Shown here: positions 1 to 9,600 of the stretch, piece by piece
Layout of the letters: each line of letters opens with the position of its first letter
How positions within the stretch are numbered: the stretch's first letter is position 1
Assembly: GCF_028621715.1 (NCBI RefSeq)
Contig: NZ_CP117466.1
Coordinates: forward strand, 2,492,501 to 2,556,500
DNA length: 64,000 bases
Origin: Paracoccus marcusii
GTDB taxonomy: Bacteria; Pseudomonadota; Alphaproteobacteria; Rhodobacterales; Rhodobacteraceae
Direction: 5' to 3'
Program-made: the position numbers and the translations under genes
Notes under the pieces: model-generated
Told to the model about the DNA's origin: nothing
Seen by the model: the letters and a program-made list of their open reading frames with translations, nothing else
Databases searched by the model: none

Positions 1-903
1 CGCGAGATCTGCCGCGAGAGCCCTGTGCCGATCGTCGCCGACATCCATTTCCACTACAAGCGCGCCATCGAGGCTGCCGAGGCGGGCGCGGCCTGCCTGC
101 GCATCAACCCCGGCAACATCGGGGACGAAAGCCGCGTGCGCGAGGTCATCAAGGCGGCCAAGGATCACGGCTGTTCGATCCGCATCGGCGTGAATGCAGG
201 CAGCCTGGAGAAGCACCTGCTGGAGAAATATGGCGAGCCCTGTCCCGACGCGATGGTCGAAAGCGGGCTGGACCATATCAAGATCCTGCAGGACAACGAT
301 TTCCATGAATTCAAGATCAGCGTGAAGGCCAGCGACGTGTTCCTGTCGGCCGCGGCCTATCAGCAGCTGTCCGAGGCGACGGACGCGCCGATCCATCTGG
401 GCATCACAGAGGCGGGCGGTTTCGTCGGCGGCACCGTCAAGTCGGCGGTGGGCCTGGGCAACCTTCTGTGGATGGGGATCGGCGACACGATCCGCGTCAG
501 CCTGTCGGCCGATCCGGTCGAGGAGGTCAAGGTCGGCTTCGAGATCCTGAAATCGCTTGGCCTGCGGACGCGCGGGGTGCAGATCATCAGCTGTCCCAGC
601 TGCGCACGACAGGGCTTTGACGTGATCCGTACGGTCGAGGCGCTGGAAAAGCGGCTGGAGCACATCAAGACGCCGATGAGCCTGTCGATCATCGGCTGCG
701 TGGTGAACGGACCGGGCGAGGCGCTGATGACCGATCTGGGATTCACCGGCGGCGGGGCCGGGTCGGGCATGGTCTACATGGCCGGCAAGCAGAGCCACAA
801 GCTGTCGAACGACCAGATGGTCGATCACATCGTCCGGCTGGTCGAGGAACGGGCCGAGGTTCTGGACGCCGAGGCGCGCGCCGCGGAAGCCGCCGCCGAG
901 TAG
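1..903 (+). CDS. ispG: 4-hydroxy-3-methylbut-2-enyl diphosphate synthase, 5' end cut by window
   Basis: The frame is open from the first base, so the N-terminal part (roughly 70-80 residues judged from the usual length of the family) lies outside the window. IspG (GcpE) makes HMBPP from MEcPP in the non-mevalonate isoprenoid pathway, using a [4Fe-4S] cluster in the cytosol. The visible part starts within the TIM-barrel segment [11 protein letters not shown] and contains the cluster ligands SCPSC and GCVVNGPGE in the C-terminal third. It ends in an Ala/Glu-rich tail. A strong GC hairpin follows 18 bases after the stop. Family assignment is secure. Confidence 0.97.
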   Translation, partial: REICRESPVPIVADIHFHYKRAIEAAEAGAACLRINPGNIGDESRVREVIKAAKDHGCSIRIGVNAGSLEKHLLEKYGEPCPDAMVESGLDHIKILQDNDFHEFKISVKASDVFLSAAAYQQLSEATDAPIHLGITEAGGFVGGTVKSAVGLGNLLWMGIGDTIRVSLSADPVEEVKVGFEILKSLGLRTRGVQIISCPSCARQGFDVIRTVEALEKRLEHIKTPMSLSIIGCVVNGPGEALMTDLGFTGGGAGSGMVYMAGKQSHKLSNDQMVDHIVRLVEERAEVLDAEARAAEAAAE

Positions 904-918
904 GGTTGCGTCCCGCGA

Positions 919-951
919 GGGCCGGGGGCGCTGGCGCCCCCCGGACCCCCC
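919..951. repeat. GC-rich hairpin repeat, copy 1
   Basis: A hairpin with arms CCGGGGGCGC (922-931) and GCGCCCCCCGG (934-944) is followed by a C-run. Read on the minus strand it contains GGGGGGTCCGGGGGG, which closely matches the element at 55271-55298 (GGGGGTCCGGGGG followed by CCCCCGG). It lies between the convergent ispG and moaA genes and could act as a terminator for both, although it lacks a T tract. Similar G-run hairpins are, to my knowledge, frequent between genes in Rhodobacteraceae. Confidence 0.55.
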
Positions 952-965
952 GCCGGCGCGCCTCG

Positions 966-1973
966 TCAGCCGCCGGTATGGCTCATGTGGCGGGTCATCT
1001 GGCCTGCGACGCCTTGGCGGGAATAGTCGAAGTCGTGACCCTTGGGTTTGCGCGCGATGGCCGCGCGGATCGTCTGGCGCAGGGCCTCGTCGTCGGCGCT
1101 GGCGCGCAGGGGCGCGCGCAGGTCGGCGTTGTCCTCCTGGCCCAGGCACATGAACAGCTCTCCGGTGCAGGTGACGCGCACGCGGTTGCAGCTTTCGCAG
1201 AAATTATGGGTCAGGGGCGTGATGAAGCCGATCTTTTGCCCGGTCTGCGCCAGCCTGACATAACGGGCCGGGCCACCCGTGCGTTCGGCAAGATCCAGCA
1301 GCGTAAAGCGTTCGGCCAGACGGGCGCGTAGGTCGGACAGGGGCCAGTACTGGTCCAGCCGGTCCTCCTCTCCCATCTCGCCCATGGGCATCACCTCGAT
1401 GAAGGTCAGGTCGTGACCCTCGTCGCCGCACCATTGCACCAGATCGAACAGCTCGCTGTCGTTGACGCCCTTGAGGGCTACGGCGTTGATCTTGACACGC
1501 AGTCCTGCGGCGGTGGCGGCGCGGATCCCCTCCAGCACCTGGGGCAGGCGGCCCCACCGGGTGATCGCCGCGAACTTGTCGGCGTCCAGCGTATCCAGCG
1601 ACACGTTCACGCGCCGCACACCAATATCGGCCAGTTCCGCCGCGTGGCGGGCCAGCTGGCTGCAGTTGGTGGTCAGGGTCAGCTCGTCCATGCCGTTCCC
1701 CAGGTGACGCGACACGTTGCGGAAAAAGCCCATGATGCCGCGACGGACCAGAGGCTCTCCGCCGGTGATACGCAGCTTGCGCACGCCCAGGCCGATGAAG
1801 GCGGTGGACAGGCGGTCAAGCTCCTCCAGCGTCAGGAGATCGGCCTTGGGCAGGAACTGCATGTGTTCCGCCATGCAATAGACGCATCGGAAATCGCAGC
1901 GGTCGGTGACCGACACCCGCAGATAGGTGATGGGCCGGGCAAACGGGTCGATCAGGGGCGGGTGCATGTCCAT
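966..1973 (-). CDS. moaA: GTP 3',8-cyclase (molybdenum cofactor step 1)
   Basis: Radical-SAM enzyme of 335 residues that starts molybdopterin synthesis by cyclising GTP to 3',8-cH2GTP. The radical-SAM cluster motif CDFRCVYC is near residue 30, and the second [4Fe-4S] site is the C-terminal FCESC...TC series. The protein ends in the conserved Gly-Gly. The ATG at 1973 follows a G-rich ribosome-binding site. It stands alone here; moaC and moeA are 16 kb away in the trp cluster. Length and motifs match the family. Confidence 0.97.
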   Translation of the reverse strand: MDMHPPLIDPFARPITYLRVSVTDRCDFRCVYCMAEHMQFLPKADLLTLEELDRLSTAFIGLGVRKLRITGGEPLVRRGIMGFFRNVSRHLGNGMDELTLTTNCSQLARHAAELADIGVRRVNVSLDTLDADKFAAITRWGRLPQVLEGIRAATAAGLRVKINAVALKGVNDSELFDLVQWCGDEGHDLTFIEVMPMGEMGEEDRLDQYWPLSDLRARLAERFTLLDLAERTGGPARYVRLAQTGQKIGFITPLTHNFCESCNRVRVTCTGELFMCLGQEDNADLRAPLRASADDEALRQTIRAAIARKPKGHDFDYSRQGVAGQMTRHMSHTGG

Positions 1974-2090
1974 CCCCCCTATCTAGGCGCGCTGGACTGC
2001 GGTCACAAGGCGGGGATTCGCGGGTCGGGTGGTGGACCTTGCCACGCTGGCGTGACTAATCTGCGGCAACGATGATTGAAGGAGACGCCG

Positions 2091-2570
2091 ATGCGCCTGA
2101 TCCCCCTTGCCGTCCTGGGCCTGTCGCTGGCCGGATGCACCCAGATGGCCGCGACGATGAACCGGCCCGAAGCGCCCAAGGCGACGGCGGCCCAGACCGC
2201 GGCCGCGACGGCCGTGACGCGCGCGCCCAGCCCCCGGCCTGCGGCACGCGCGACACCCGCACAGCTGGACACCACGACGCCCGAACAGCGCGTAGCCGCC
2301 GCCCAGGCTCCGGCGACGGCCGAGACGCGGCTTGGCACGACCGTCGGATCGCTTGGCAACCCGTCCGAGGGTGGGTTCTGGATGAAGACGCCCCTGGTCG
2401 ATGCGCCCGTGCAGGGGCGCATCGTGAACCCCGCCACGGGCAAGTCGGCGCAGGTCGAGTTGCGGCCCCTGTCGGGATCGGGCACGGGCAGCCAGGTCTC
2501 GCTGCCGGCACTGCAGCTGCTGGGCGTGCCGCTGACCGACCTGCCGACGCTGGAAGTCTACCGCTCCTGA
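2091..2570 (+). CDS. small putative lipoprotein, function unknown
   Basis: 159 residues. The N-terminus MRLIPLAVLGLSLAGC is a typical lipoprotein signal with lipobox LAGC, so the mature protein probably begins at Cys16 and is lipid-anchored. An AAGGAG site 6 bases upstream supports ATG 2091 over the in-frame TTG at 2076. After an Ala/Thr/Pro-rich linker of about 60 residues there is a small C-terminal region of about 75 residues (from GSLGNPSEGGFWMKTPLV) rich in Gly and Leu that may be folded. I do not recognise a characterised family. Its end overlaps the end of the convergent AlkD-like gene by 13 bases. Confidence 0.75.
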   Translation: MRLIPLAVLGLSLAGCTQMAATMNRPEAPKATAAQTAAATAVTRAPSPRPAARATPAQLDTTTPEQRVAAAQAPATAETRLGTTVGSLGNPSEGGFWMKTPLVDAPVQGRIVNPATGKSAQVELRPLSGSGTGSQVSLPALQLLGVPLTDLPTLEVYRS

Positions 2571-3271
2571 TCGCCGTCGGGGCGGGGCGCGTCGTCGGAT
2601 TGCGGCGCGTCCTCGGCCAGGGGTTCAGGCTGCGGTTCGGGCGCGGCCATCGCCTCGTGGGCGCTGTGCCAGACGGCGACGCGGTCAGGGTCGCGCTTTT
2701 CCAGGTTGCGCAGCCACAGCTTGGCCGCCTGACGCACGCCGCCGTGACGGTCGGACGCCAGGCGCAGCATCAGCTGCAGAACCTTTTCCCGAATCTCCAG
2801 ATCCTCGGGTTTGGGGTTGTTCATCTTGGCCCAGGGTAGCGTGGCCAGCATCACGCCCCGGCGCAGCCACGGGTTCCGGCTGCCGGCCCATGCCGTGATC
2901 TGATCCAGGCGGGTCGGATCGGCGACCACGCGACGCGCGGCGGCGGTCATCACCGCATCGTCGATCTCGGCCCCGTCAATCTGCGGCGCCCAGTCCATGA
3001 TCGCGGCCCAGGCCGCGTCGTCGGGCCGCATCCGGGCCTGGACCAGCAGGCGGGCGGCGGCCAGGCGCGCCTCGTGGACGTCGCTGTCCCACAGCGCCTC
3101 GGCCAGCGCGATGCGCGCGTCCAGATCACGTTCCGCGCGCCATTCGGCGACGACCTCCTCCAGGGCGGCGGGGGTGATGCCCAGGGTCTCTCGATCACGC
3201 TTGTGGCGTGCACTGTCGCGGGCGGCGCGTTCGGGGTCGGCCAGGTCGCGCAGCCGGTCCAGTTCCTGCAT
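2558..3271 (-). CDS. HEAT-like repeat protein of the DNA alkylation repair (AlkD) type
   Basis: 237 residues, almost entirely alpha-helical repeats, with segments such as [19 protein letters not shown] and [16 protein letters not shown] that resemble AlkD-family DNA glycosylases (HEAT-repeat proteins that remove positively charged alkyl adducts). The stretch where AlkD proteins usually carry an aromatic-Asp motif (WD) here reads DGAEIDDA, so the tryptophan is absent and activity is uncertain. ATG 3271 has GGAG six bases upstream and is preferred to the TTG 12 bases earlier. The C-terminal 35 residues are acidic, Pro-rich and probably disordered. It could alternatively be a non-enzymatic HEAT-repeat protein. 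Confidence 0.7.
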   Translation of the reverse strand: MQELDRLRDLADPERAARDSARHKRDRETLGITPAALEEVVAEWRAERDLDARIALAEALWDSDVHEARLAAARLLVQARMRPDDAAWAAIMDWAPQIDGAEIDDAVMTAAARRVVADPTRLDQITAWAGSRNPWLRRGVMLATLPWAKMNNPKPEDLEIREKVLQLMLRLASDRHGGVRQAAKLWLRNLEKRDPDRVAVWHSAHEAMAAPEPQPEPLAEDAPQSDDAPRPDGDQER

Positions 3272-3390
3272 GGGATTCTCCAATCCGTGATTGGCCCCCT
3301 TCTAGGGCGCGGGGGCGCCGGCCTCAAGATGATGGTGGCAGGGGCGCGCCGGGCGGGCTAAAAGGCGCGGCAAAACCACGAGGTAGGCCC

Positions 3391-4722
3391 ATGTCGCATT
3401 CCGCAGACCCCCGTCCGATGACCGCCCGCCGCACCGGCCCCCTGTCGGGCGAGGCGCTGGTGCCGGGGGACAAGTCGATCAGCCACCGCGCCCTGATCCT
3501 GGGCTCGATGGCCGTCGGAGAGACGCGCATCACCGGTCTGCTAGAGGGCCAGGACGTGCTGGACACCGCCCGCGCCATGCAGGCGCTTGGCGCGCAGGTC
3601 ACGCAGCACGGGCCGGGGGACTGGTCAGTGCATGGCGTGGGCGTGGGCGGCTTCTCCAGCCCGGCCGACGTGATCGATTGCGGCAATTCCGGCACCGGCG
3701 TGCGTCTGATCATGGGTGCGGTCGCGACCACGCCGATCAGTGTGACCTTCACCGGTGACGCCAGCCTGTCGCGTCGTCCGATGGCGCGGGTGACGGACCC
3801 GCTGTCGCAGTTCGGCACCCAGATCACCGCGCGCGAGGGGGGGCGTCTGCCCATCACCATCCAAGGCGCGGCCGATCCGGTGCCCGTCACCTATCGCACC
3901 CCCGTGGCCAGCGCCCAGATCAAGTCGGCGATCCTGCTGGCCGGGCTGAATGCGCCAGGGGACACGGTGGTGATCGAATCCGAACCGACGCGCGATCATT
4001 CCGAACGCATGCTGGCCGGTTTCGGCGCCCAGATCCGGACCGAGACCACGTCCGAAGGCCACAAGATCACCCTGACTGGCCGCCCTGAACTGCGCCCGCA
4101 GCCCGTGGCCGTGCCGCGCGATCCGTCCAGTGCGGCCTTTCCGGTGGCTGCGGCGCTGATCGTGCCGGGGTCCGAAATTCGCGTGCCGGGCGTCAGCCGC
4201 AACCCGACGCGGGACGGCCTGTACGTGACCCTGCTGGAGATGGGCGCCGACATCACCTTCGAGAACCCGCGCGAGGAGGGCGGAGAGCCCGTGGCCGACC
4301 TGCTGGTGCGCCACGGCCCGCTGAAGGGCGTGACCGTGCCTGCCGATCGTGCGGCCAGCATGATCGACGAATTCCCGATCCTGTCAGTGATCGCCGCGTT
4401 CGCCGAAGGCACCACGGTGATGAACGGCGTCGCAGAACTGCGCGTCAAGGAAAGCGACCGGATCGACGCGATGGCCGTGGGCCTGCGCGCGAACGGTGTC
4501 ACGGTCGAGGACACGCGCGATACCATGACCGTTCACGGCGCGGCGCAGGTGGCGGGCGGCGGCCATGCGGTGACCCATCTGGACCACCGCATCGCCATGA
4601 GCTTCCTGATCCTGGGCCTTGCGACCCAGCAGCCCGTCACCATCGACGACGCGGGGCCGATCACCACGTCCTTCCCCGACTTCGTGCCGCTGATGATGCG
4701 CTTGGGCGCGACGCTGGACTAG
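3391..4722 (+). CDS. aroA: 3-phosphoshikimate 1-carboxyvinyltransferase (EPSP synthase, class II type)
   Basis: 443 residues. Joins shikimate-3-phosphate and PEP in the shikimate pathway. It shows the four class II signatures: GDKS near residue 28, SAQIK, RDHSE and NPTR. The overall sequence resembles the Agrobacterium CP4 enzyme. At the position of CP4 Ala100 it has glycine (GNSGTGVRL). The start at 3391 follows AGGTAGG; a longer open frame upstream runs into the divergent neighbour and is not needed. The stop overlaps the stop of prpE by 3-4 bases (convergent). Confidence 0.97.
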   Translation: MSHSADPRPMTARRTGPLSGEALVPGDKSISHRALILGSMAVGETRITGLLEGQDVLDTARAMQALGAQVTQHGPGDWSVHGVGVGGFSSPADVIDCGNSGTGVRLIMGAVATTPISVTFTGDASLSRRPMARVTDPLSQFGTQITAREGGRLPITIQGAADPVPVTYRTPVASAQIKSAILLAGLNAPGDTVVIESEPTRDHSERMLAGFGAQIRTETTSEGHKITLTGRPELRPQPVAVPRDPSSAAFPVAAALIVPGSEIRVPGVSRNPTRDGLYVTLLEMGADITFENPREEGGEPVADLLVRHGPLKGVTVPADRAASMIDEFPILSVIAAFAEGTTVMNGVAELRVKESDRIDAMAVGLRANGVTVEDTRDTMTVHGAAQVAGGGHAVTHLDHRIAMSFLILGLATQQPVTIDDAGPITTSFPDFVPLMMRLGATLD

Positions 4723-6605
4723 GCGGGATAGCCGATCCCGGCCAGGGATCGGCGGATCTCGTCCAGGATGGCGGGGTCGTCGATGGTGGCGGGCGCCTTG
4801 ACCGTCTCACCGTCCGCGATCTTGGCCATGGTCGCGCGCAGGATCTTGCCCGACCGCGTCTTGGGCAGGCGATCGACGACGCAGGCGGTCTTGAAGGCCG
4901 CGACGGGCCCGATGCGGTCGCGGACCATGCGCACCACTTCGGCCACGACCTGGGCATGCTCGGTCTCGACCCCCTTCTTCAGGCACAGAAGGCCCAGAGG
5001 CGCCTGTCCCTTCAGCGGATCGGCGACCCCGATCACCGCGCATTCCGCGACGGCAGGATGGCTGGACAGAACCTCCTCCATGCTGCCCGTGGACAGGCGG
5101 TGGCCCGCGACGTTGATGACGTCGTCGGTGCGCGCCATGATCCAGACATAGCCGTCATCGTCGACGTAACCCGCATCGCCTGTCTCGTAGAAGCCGGGGA
5201 AATGCTGCAGATAGGCGCGGTTGAACCGATCCTCGGCGTTCCACAGCGTGGGCAGGGTGCCGGGCGGCAGGGGCAGCTTGATCGCGATCGCGCCCAGGGT
5301 GCCGGGTGCGACCGGGTGCCCGGCCTCGTCCAGGACCTGCACGTCGTAGCCGGGCATGGGCAGGGTCGGACTGCCCTTTTTCACGGGCATCAGCCCCGCG
5401 CCGAAGGGGTTCGCGGCGATGGGCCAGCCGGTCTCCGTCTGCCACCAGTGGTCGATCACCGGCACCTTGACCCGATCCTCGGCCCAGGTGACGGTGTCGG
5501 GGTCGGCGCGTTCGCCTGCCAGGAACAGGGCCTGCAGGCAGGACAGGTCGTACTTGCCGACCAGCCGGCCCTCCGGGTCGTCGCGCTTGACCGCACGGAT
5601 GGCGGTGGGCGCAGTGAAGAAGGATTTGACCTTGTGATCCGCGATCACCCGCCAGAACGTGCCCGCGTCGGGGGTGCCGACGGGCTTGCCTTCGAACACC
5701 ACGGTCGTCGCGCCCGCGATCAGCGGTCCATAGACGATATAGCTGTGCCCCACGACCCAGCCCACGTCGGACGCGACCCAGAACACGTCGCCCGGCCCGA
5801 TGCCATAGATGTTCGGCACGCTCCACGCCAGGGCGACCAGATGCCCCGCGGTATGGCGCACGACACCCTTGGGCTGGCCCGTCGTCCCCGAGGTGTAGAG
5901 GATATAGGCCGGGTGGTTCCCCTCGACCGGGACGCAGTCGGCGGGCTGCGCGTCCGCCACCGCCTGGCGCCAGTCCAGATCGCGGCCCGCCACCATGTCG
6001 GCTGCGCATTCGGGGCGCTGGAACACGATGGTGAAGTCGGGCTTGTGGACGGCCTCGTCGATGGCGCGGTCCATCAGCGGCTTGTAGGGGACGACGCGAC
6101 CCAGCTCCAGCCCGCAGCTTGCGGCGATGATCGCGCGGGGCTTGGCGTCGTCGATGCGCACCGCCAGTTCATGCGCGGCGAACCCGCCGAAGACGACCGA
6201 ATGGATGGCCCCGATCCGGGCACAGGCCAGCATCGCCTGCAGCGCCTCGGGGATCATCGGCATGTAGATGATGACCCGGTCGCCCTTGCCGATGCCGCGC
6301 GCGGCCAGCACACCCGCCAGCCGGGCCACCTGGTCCTGTAGCTGGGCATAGGTCAGGCGACTGACGCTGCCGGTCATCGGGCTGTCGTGGATCACCGCCA
6401 GGCGGTCGCCGTGACCGGCCGCGACATGGCGGTCGATGGCGTTCCAGCAGGTGTTCACCATGCCGTCCGCGAACCATTCCCCGGCGGGGCCCTGATCGAA
6501 ATGCGCGCGGCTTGGGGGCTGGGTCCAGTCGATGGCATCGGCGGCCTGCATCCAGAACGCCTCGGGATCGGCCTTCCAGCGCGCGTAGAGATCTTGATAG
6601 GACAT
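4719..6605 (-). CDS. prpE: propionyl-CoA synthetase
   Basis: 628-residue AMP-forming acyl-CoA ligase. The adenylation motif [11 protein letters not shown] lies near residue 240, and the C-terminal catalytic lysine motif KTRSGKILR near residue 590. The N-terminal ACS domain ([16 protein letters not shown]) and the overall sequence fit propionyl-CoA synthetase better than acetyl-CoA synthetase. It activates propionate in the cytosol for the methylmalonyl-CoA route. A strong GGGAGGGGAG site precedes ATG 6605. Upstream lie two TTTGCAAA octamers that suggest control by a short-chain acyl-CoA regulator. A broader short-chain specificity is possible. Confidence 0.92.
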   Translation of the reverse strand: MSYQDLYARWKADPEAFWMQAADAIDWTQPPSRAHFDQGPAGEWFADGMVNTCWNAIDRHVAAGHGDRLAVIHDSPMTGSVSRLTYAQLQDQVARLAGVLAARGIGKGDRVIIYMPMIPEALQAMLACARIGAIHSVVFGGFAAHELAVRIDDAKPRAIIAASCGLELGRVVPYKPLMDRAIDEAVHKPDFTIVFQRPECAADMVAGRDLDWRQAVADAQPADCVPVEGNHPAYILYTSGTTGQPKGVVRHTAGHLVALAWSVPNIYGIGPGDVFWVASDVGWVVGHSYIVYGPLIAGATTVVFEGKPVGTPDAGTFWRVIADHKVKSFFTAPTAIRAVKRDDPEGRLVGKYDLSCLQALFLAGERADPDTVTWAEDRVKVPVIDHWWQTETGWPIAANPFGAGLMPVKKGSPTLPMPGYDVQVLDEAGHPVAPGTLGAIAIKLPLPPGTLPTLWNAEDRFNRAYLQHFPGFYETGDAGYVDDDGYVWIMARTDDVINVAGHRLSTGSMEEVLSSHPAVAECAVIGVADPLKGQAPLGLLCLKKGVETEHAQVVAEVVRMVRDRIGPVAAFKTACVVDRLPKTRSGKILRATMAKIADGETVKAPATIDDPAILDEIRRSLAGIGYPA

Positions 6606-6711
6606 GGACTCCCCTCCCTGAACCTAGGTTTTGTTACGCAGGAAGGGGGGTGTCGCGCAACCTTGTTAGCGGCGTGACAATGCGCTGATTAGCAGAAATC
6701 CGGCGATCGGG

Positions 6712-6719
6712 TTTGCAAA
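6712..6719. promoter_or_regulatory. TTTGCAAA octamer upstream of prpE
   Basis: A perfect 8-bp palindrome TTTGCAAA lies 106 bases upstream of the prpE start. A second copy is at 6760-6767. This is the half-element described for the Rhodobacter regulator PccR (TTTGCAAA-N4-TTTGCAAA at pccB). Here the spacing is 40 bases, not 4, so binding is an inference. Confidence 0.45.
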
Positions 6720-6725
6720 CAGAAC

Positions 6726-6753
6726 GGCGCAGCAAAGCCTCCTTTGCCGCGCC
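6726..6753 (-). terminator. probable terminator of the malic enzyme gene
   Basis: Inverted repeat GGCGC-A-GCAAAG / CTTTGC-C-GCGCC with a 4-base loop and one mismatch, 27 bases after the maeB stop codon. On the minus strand it is followed by GTTCTGTTT, a short T-rich stretch. It separates maeB from prpE, both transcribed leftwards. Confidence 0.65.
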
Positions 6754-6759
6754 ACAGTA

Positions 6760-6767
6760 TTTGCAAA
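6760..6767. promoter_or_regulatory. second TTTGCAAA octamer
   Basis: Second copy of the palindrome at 6712-6719, located between the maeB stop codon and the proposed maeB terminator. Two exact copies of an A/T-rich octamer within 56 bases stand out in this GC-rich DNA. Function is inferred from the PccR motif only. Confidence 0.4.
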
Positions 6768-6779
6768 AATGTCGGCGAA

Positions 6780-9059
6780 TCAGCCGTAATGCGTGACCGG
6801 CGTGCCGGCCAGCACCGACATGTTCAGCAGGCCGCGCGTGGTGATCGAGGGTGTCACGATATGGGCGCGGTTGCCCATGCCCATCAGGATCGGCCCGACC
6901 TCCAGGCCGCCCGCGCGCATCTTCAGCGCGTTGCGGACGCCCGATGCGGCGTCGGTGCCCGCAAAGACCAGCACGTTCGCCACACCCTGCAGCCGCGAGG
7001 TCGGGAAGATGCGTTCGCGCAGCTCGGGGTCCAGGGCCGCGTCCACATGCATCTCGCCGTCATACATGAAGTCGGGCTCGCGTGCGTCTAGCAGCGCCAG
7101 GGCGTCGCGCATCTTGCGGCCGGAATAGCTGTCGGTGTTGCCGAACTGCGAATGGCTGCACAGGGCGATCTTGGGCGTCAGGCCGAACCGGCGGACGTGA
7201 CGCGCGGCGCCCATCACCGTCTCCATCACCTGCTGGGGCGTGGGGTCGTTGTGGCACTGGGTGTCCGCGATGAACAGCGGCCCGTCCTCCAGGATGATCA
7301 TCGACAGTGCGCCGACCGGGTGCAGCCCGTCACGGGCCAGGATCTGGCGCACGTATTGCAGGTGCCAGCTGTACTGTCCGAACGTGCCGCAGATCAGGCT
7401 GTCGGCCTCGGCCCGGTGCACCATCACGGCGCCGATGGCGGTGGTGTTGGTGCGCATGATCGCGCGGGCGATGTCGGGGCTGACCCCGCGCCGCGCCATG
7501 ATGCCGTGATACGTTTCCCAATAGTCGCGATAGCGGGGGTCGTTCTCGGGGTTCACGATCTCGAAGTCGACATCCGGACGGATCGGGAGGCCCGCGCGTT
7601 CGGCGCGGGTGGCGATCACGTCGGGGCGGCCGATCAGGATCGGGACATCGGTCGTCTCCTCCAGCATGGCATTGGCGGCGCGCAGGACACGTTCGTCCTC
7701 GCCCTCGGCAAAGACGATGCGGCGCGTGGCGGTGGCCGCGGCCTCGAAGACCGGGCGCATGATCAGCGCCGATCGGAAGACCGACCCGTCCAGCTTCTGC
7801 TTGTAGGCGGCCATGTCGTCCAGGGGCCGGGTCGCCACACCCGTCTCCATCGCGGCGCGGGCTACGGCGGATGACACGACGCCCATCAGGCGCGGATCGA
7901 AGGGCTTGGGGATCAGATAGTCGGCGCCGAAGGTCAGCGTCTCGCCGCGATAGGCAGCGGCGGCCTCGGCCGCGGTGGTCGCGCGGGCCAGGGCGGCGAT
8001 GCCCTCGATGCAGGCGATCTTCATCTCGTCGTTGATGGTGGTCGCGCCGACGTCCAGCGCGCCGCGGAAGATGAAGGGGAAGCACAGGACGTTGTTGACC
8101 TGGTTCGGGAAATCGCTGCGCCCGGTGGCGATGATCGCGTCGGGGGCGACAGCGCGGGCCGCGTCGGGGTCGATTTCCGGGTTCGGGTTCGCCAGCGCGA
8201 AGATGATCGGGCGCGGGGCCATGCGGCCGACCATCTCGGGCGTCAGAACGCCCGGACCGGACAGGCCCAGGAACAGGTCGGCGCCGTCAATCACCTCGGT
8301 CAGGCTGCGCTTGTCCGAGGCTTGGGCATAGGCGGCCTTCTGCGGGTTCATGTCGATGTCGCGGCCCTCATGGACCAGACCGTGGATGTCGCACAGCCAG
8401 ACGTTCTCGCGCTTGACGCCCAGCTTCAGCAGCATGTTCAGACAGGCGATGCCCGCCGCCCCGCCGCCGGTCGAGACGATCTTGATGTCCTCGAACCGCT
8501 TGCCGGCGATGCGCAGCGCGTTGGTCGCGGCCGCGCCCACCACGATGGCGGTGCCGTGCTGGTCGTCGTGAAAGACCGGGATGTTCATCCGCTCGCGGCA
8601 GATCTGTTCGACGATGAAGCAGTCGGGGGCCTTGATGTCCTCAAGGTTCACTGCGCCGAAGGTCGGCTCCAGCGCGCAGACGATCTCGGCCAGCTTGACC
8701 GGATCGGGCTCGTTCACCTCGATGTCGAAGCAGTCGATGTTGGCGAATTTCTTGAACAGGACCGCCTTGCCCTCCATCACCGGCTTGGAGGCCAGCGCGC
8801 CGATGTTGCCCAGGCCCAGGACGGCCGTGCCGTTCGAGATGACGGCCACCAGGTTGCCCTTGGTGGTATAGCGTGCGGCGGTTGCGGGATCGGCCTTGAT
8901 CTCCAGGCAGGCTTCGGCGACGCCGGGGGAATAGGCGCGGGCCAGGTCGCGGCCATTGGCCATCGGCTTGGTCGCGCGGATCTCCAGTTTGCCCGGTCGC
9001 GGGAACTCGTGATAATCCAGCGCGGCCTGTCTTGCGCTGTCCTGCCTGCGGTCTTCCAT
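6780..9059 (-). CDS. maeB: NADP-dependent malic enzyme with C-terminal phosphotransacetylase-like domain
   Basis: 759 residues, the usual length of MaeB. Residues 1 to about 430 form the malic enzyme part: the N-terminal malic domain (AYSPGVAEAC), HDDQHGTA, and the NAD(P)-binding segment STGGGAAGIACL. Residues from about 450 form a phosphotransacetylase-like domain, which in this family is regulatory. It decarboxylates malate to pyruvate with NADPH formation. ATG 9059 is preceded by GGAGGGG; the open frame continues further upstream without a plausible start. The gene is divergent from cdd. Confidence 0.95.
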   Translation of the reverse strand: MEDRRQDSARQAALDYHEFPRPGKLEIRATKPMANGRDLARAYSPGVAEACLEIKADPATAARYTTKGNLVAVISNGTAVLGLGNIGALASKPVMEGKAVLFKKFANIDCFDIEVNEPDPVKLAEIVCALEPTFGAVNLEDIKAPDCFIVEQICRERMNIPVFHDDQHGTAIVVGAAATNALRIAGKRFEDIKIVSTGGGAAGIACLNMLLKLGVKRENVWLCDIHGLVHEGRDIDMNPQKAAYAQASDKRSLTEVIDGADLFLGLSGPGVLTPEMVGRMAPRPIIFALANPNPEIDPDAARAVAPDAIIATGRSDFPNQVNNVLCFPFIFRGALDVGATTINDEMKIACIEGIAALARATTAAEAAAAYRGETLTFGADYLIPKPFDPRLMGVVSSAVARAAMETGVATRPLDDMAAYKQKLDGSVFRSALIMRPVFEAAATATRRIVFAEGEDERVLRAANAMLEETTDVPILIGRPDVIATRAERAGLPIRPDVDFEIVNPENDPRYRDYWETYHGIMARRGVSPDIARAIMRTNTTAIGAVMVHRAEADSLICGTFGQYSWHLQYVRQILARDGLHPVGALSMIILEDGPLFIADTQCHNDPTPQQVMETVMGAARHVRRFGLTPKIALCSHSQFGNTDSYSGRKMRDALALLDAREPDFMYDGEMHVDAALDPELRERIFPTSRLQGVANVLVFAGTDAASGVRNALKMRAGGLEVGPILMGMGNRAHIVTPSITTRGLLNMSVLAGTPVTHYG

Positions 9060-9201
9060 CTTTCGCCCCTCCGGTTTCGGAATTGGTTTACCGTTAAACC
9101 ATTCTGACGTCGGGGAACAGCGGGGTTCTGCGCGCCCGCGCGCGTCTTGCACAACCCCGCCCGCGGGCGCAGATTGGCTGCCAGATCGAACGGGGTGAAC
9201 C

Positions 9202-9600
9202 ATGACGACGTCATTGCTGGATGCGGCGCGCGACGTGCGCGAACGGGCCTATGTGCCCTATTCGAAATTCAAGGTCGGCGCGGCCATCCGCGGCGCGTCG
9301 GGCACCGTCTATCGCGGCTGCAACGTCGAGAACGTGGCCTATCCCGAAGGCACCTGCGCCGAGGCCGGGGCCATCGCCGCGATGGTCGCCGCCGGAGAGA
9401 CGGAGTTGATCGAGGTCGCCGTCATCGCCGACAGCCCGACCCCCGTGCCGCCCTGCGGCGGCTGCCGCCAGAAGCTGGCGGAATTCGCATCCGGAGAGGT
9501 GCCGGTCCTGCTGGCCACGACCGACGGCGCGCAGATGCACACGACCGTGGGCGACCTGTTGCCCGGCCGGTTCGACGCGGGCCACATGGCGCGCACATGA
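9202..9600 (+). CDS. cdd: cytidine deaminase
   Basis: 132-residue single-domain tetrameric type. Zinc and catalytic motifs are CAEAGAI (in this family His or Cys followed by Ala-Glu) around residue 53 and PCGGCRQ around residue 87. Deaminates cytidine and deoxycytidine to uridine and deoxyuridine. First gene of the salvage operon cdd-deoA-deoB-add-upp; its stop overlaps the deoA start (ATGA). The promoter should lie in the 142-base region shared with maeB. Confidence 0.96.
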   Translation: MTTSLLDAARDVRERAYVPYSKFKVGAAIRGASGTVYRGCNVENVAYPEGTCAEAGAIAAMVAAGETELIEVAVIADSPTPVPPCGGCRQKLAEFASGEVPVLLATTDGAQMHTTVGDLLPGRFDAGHMART

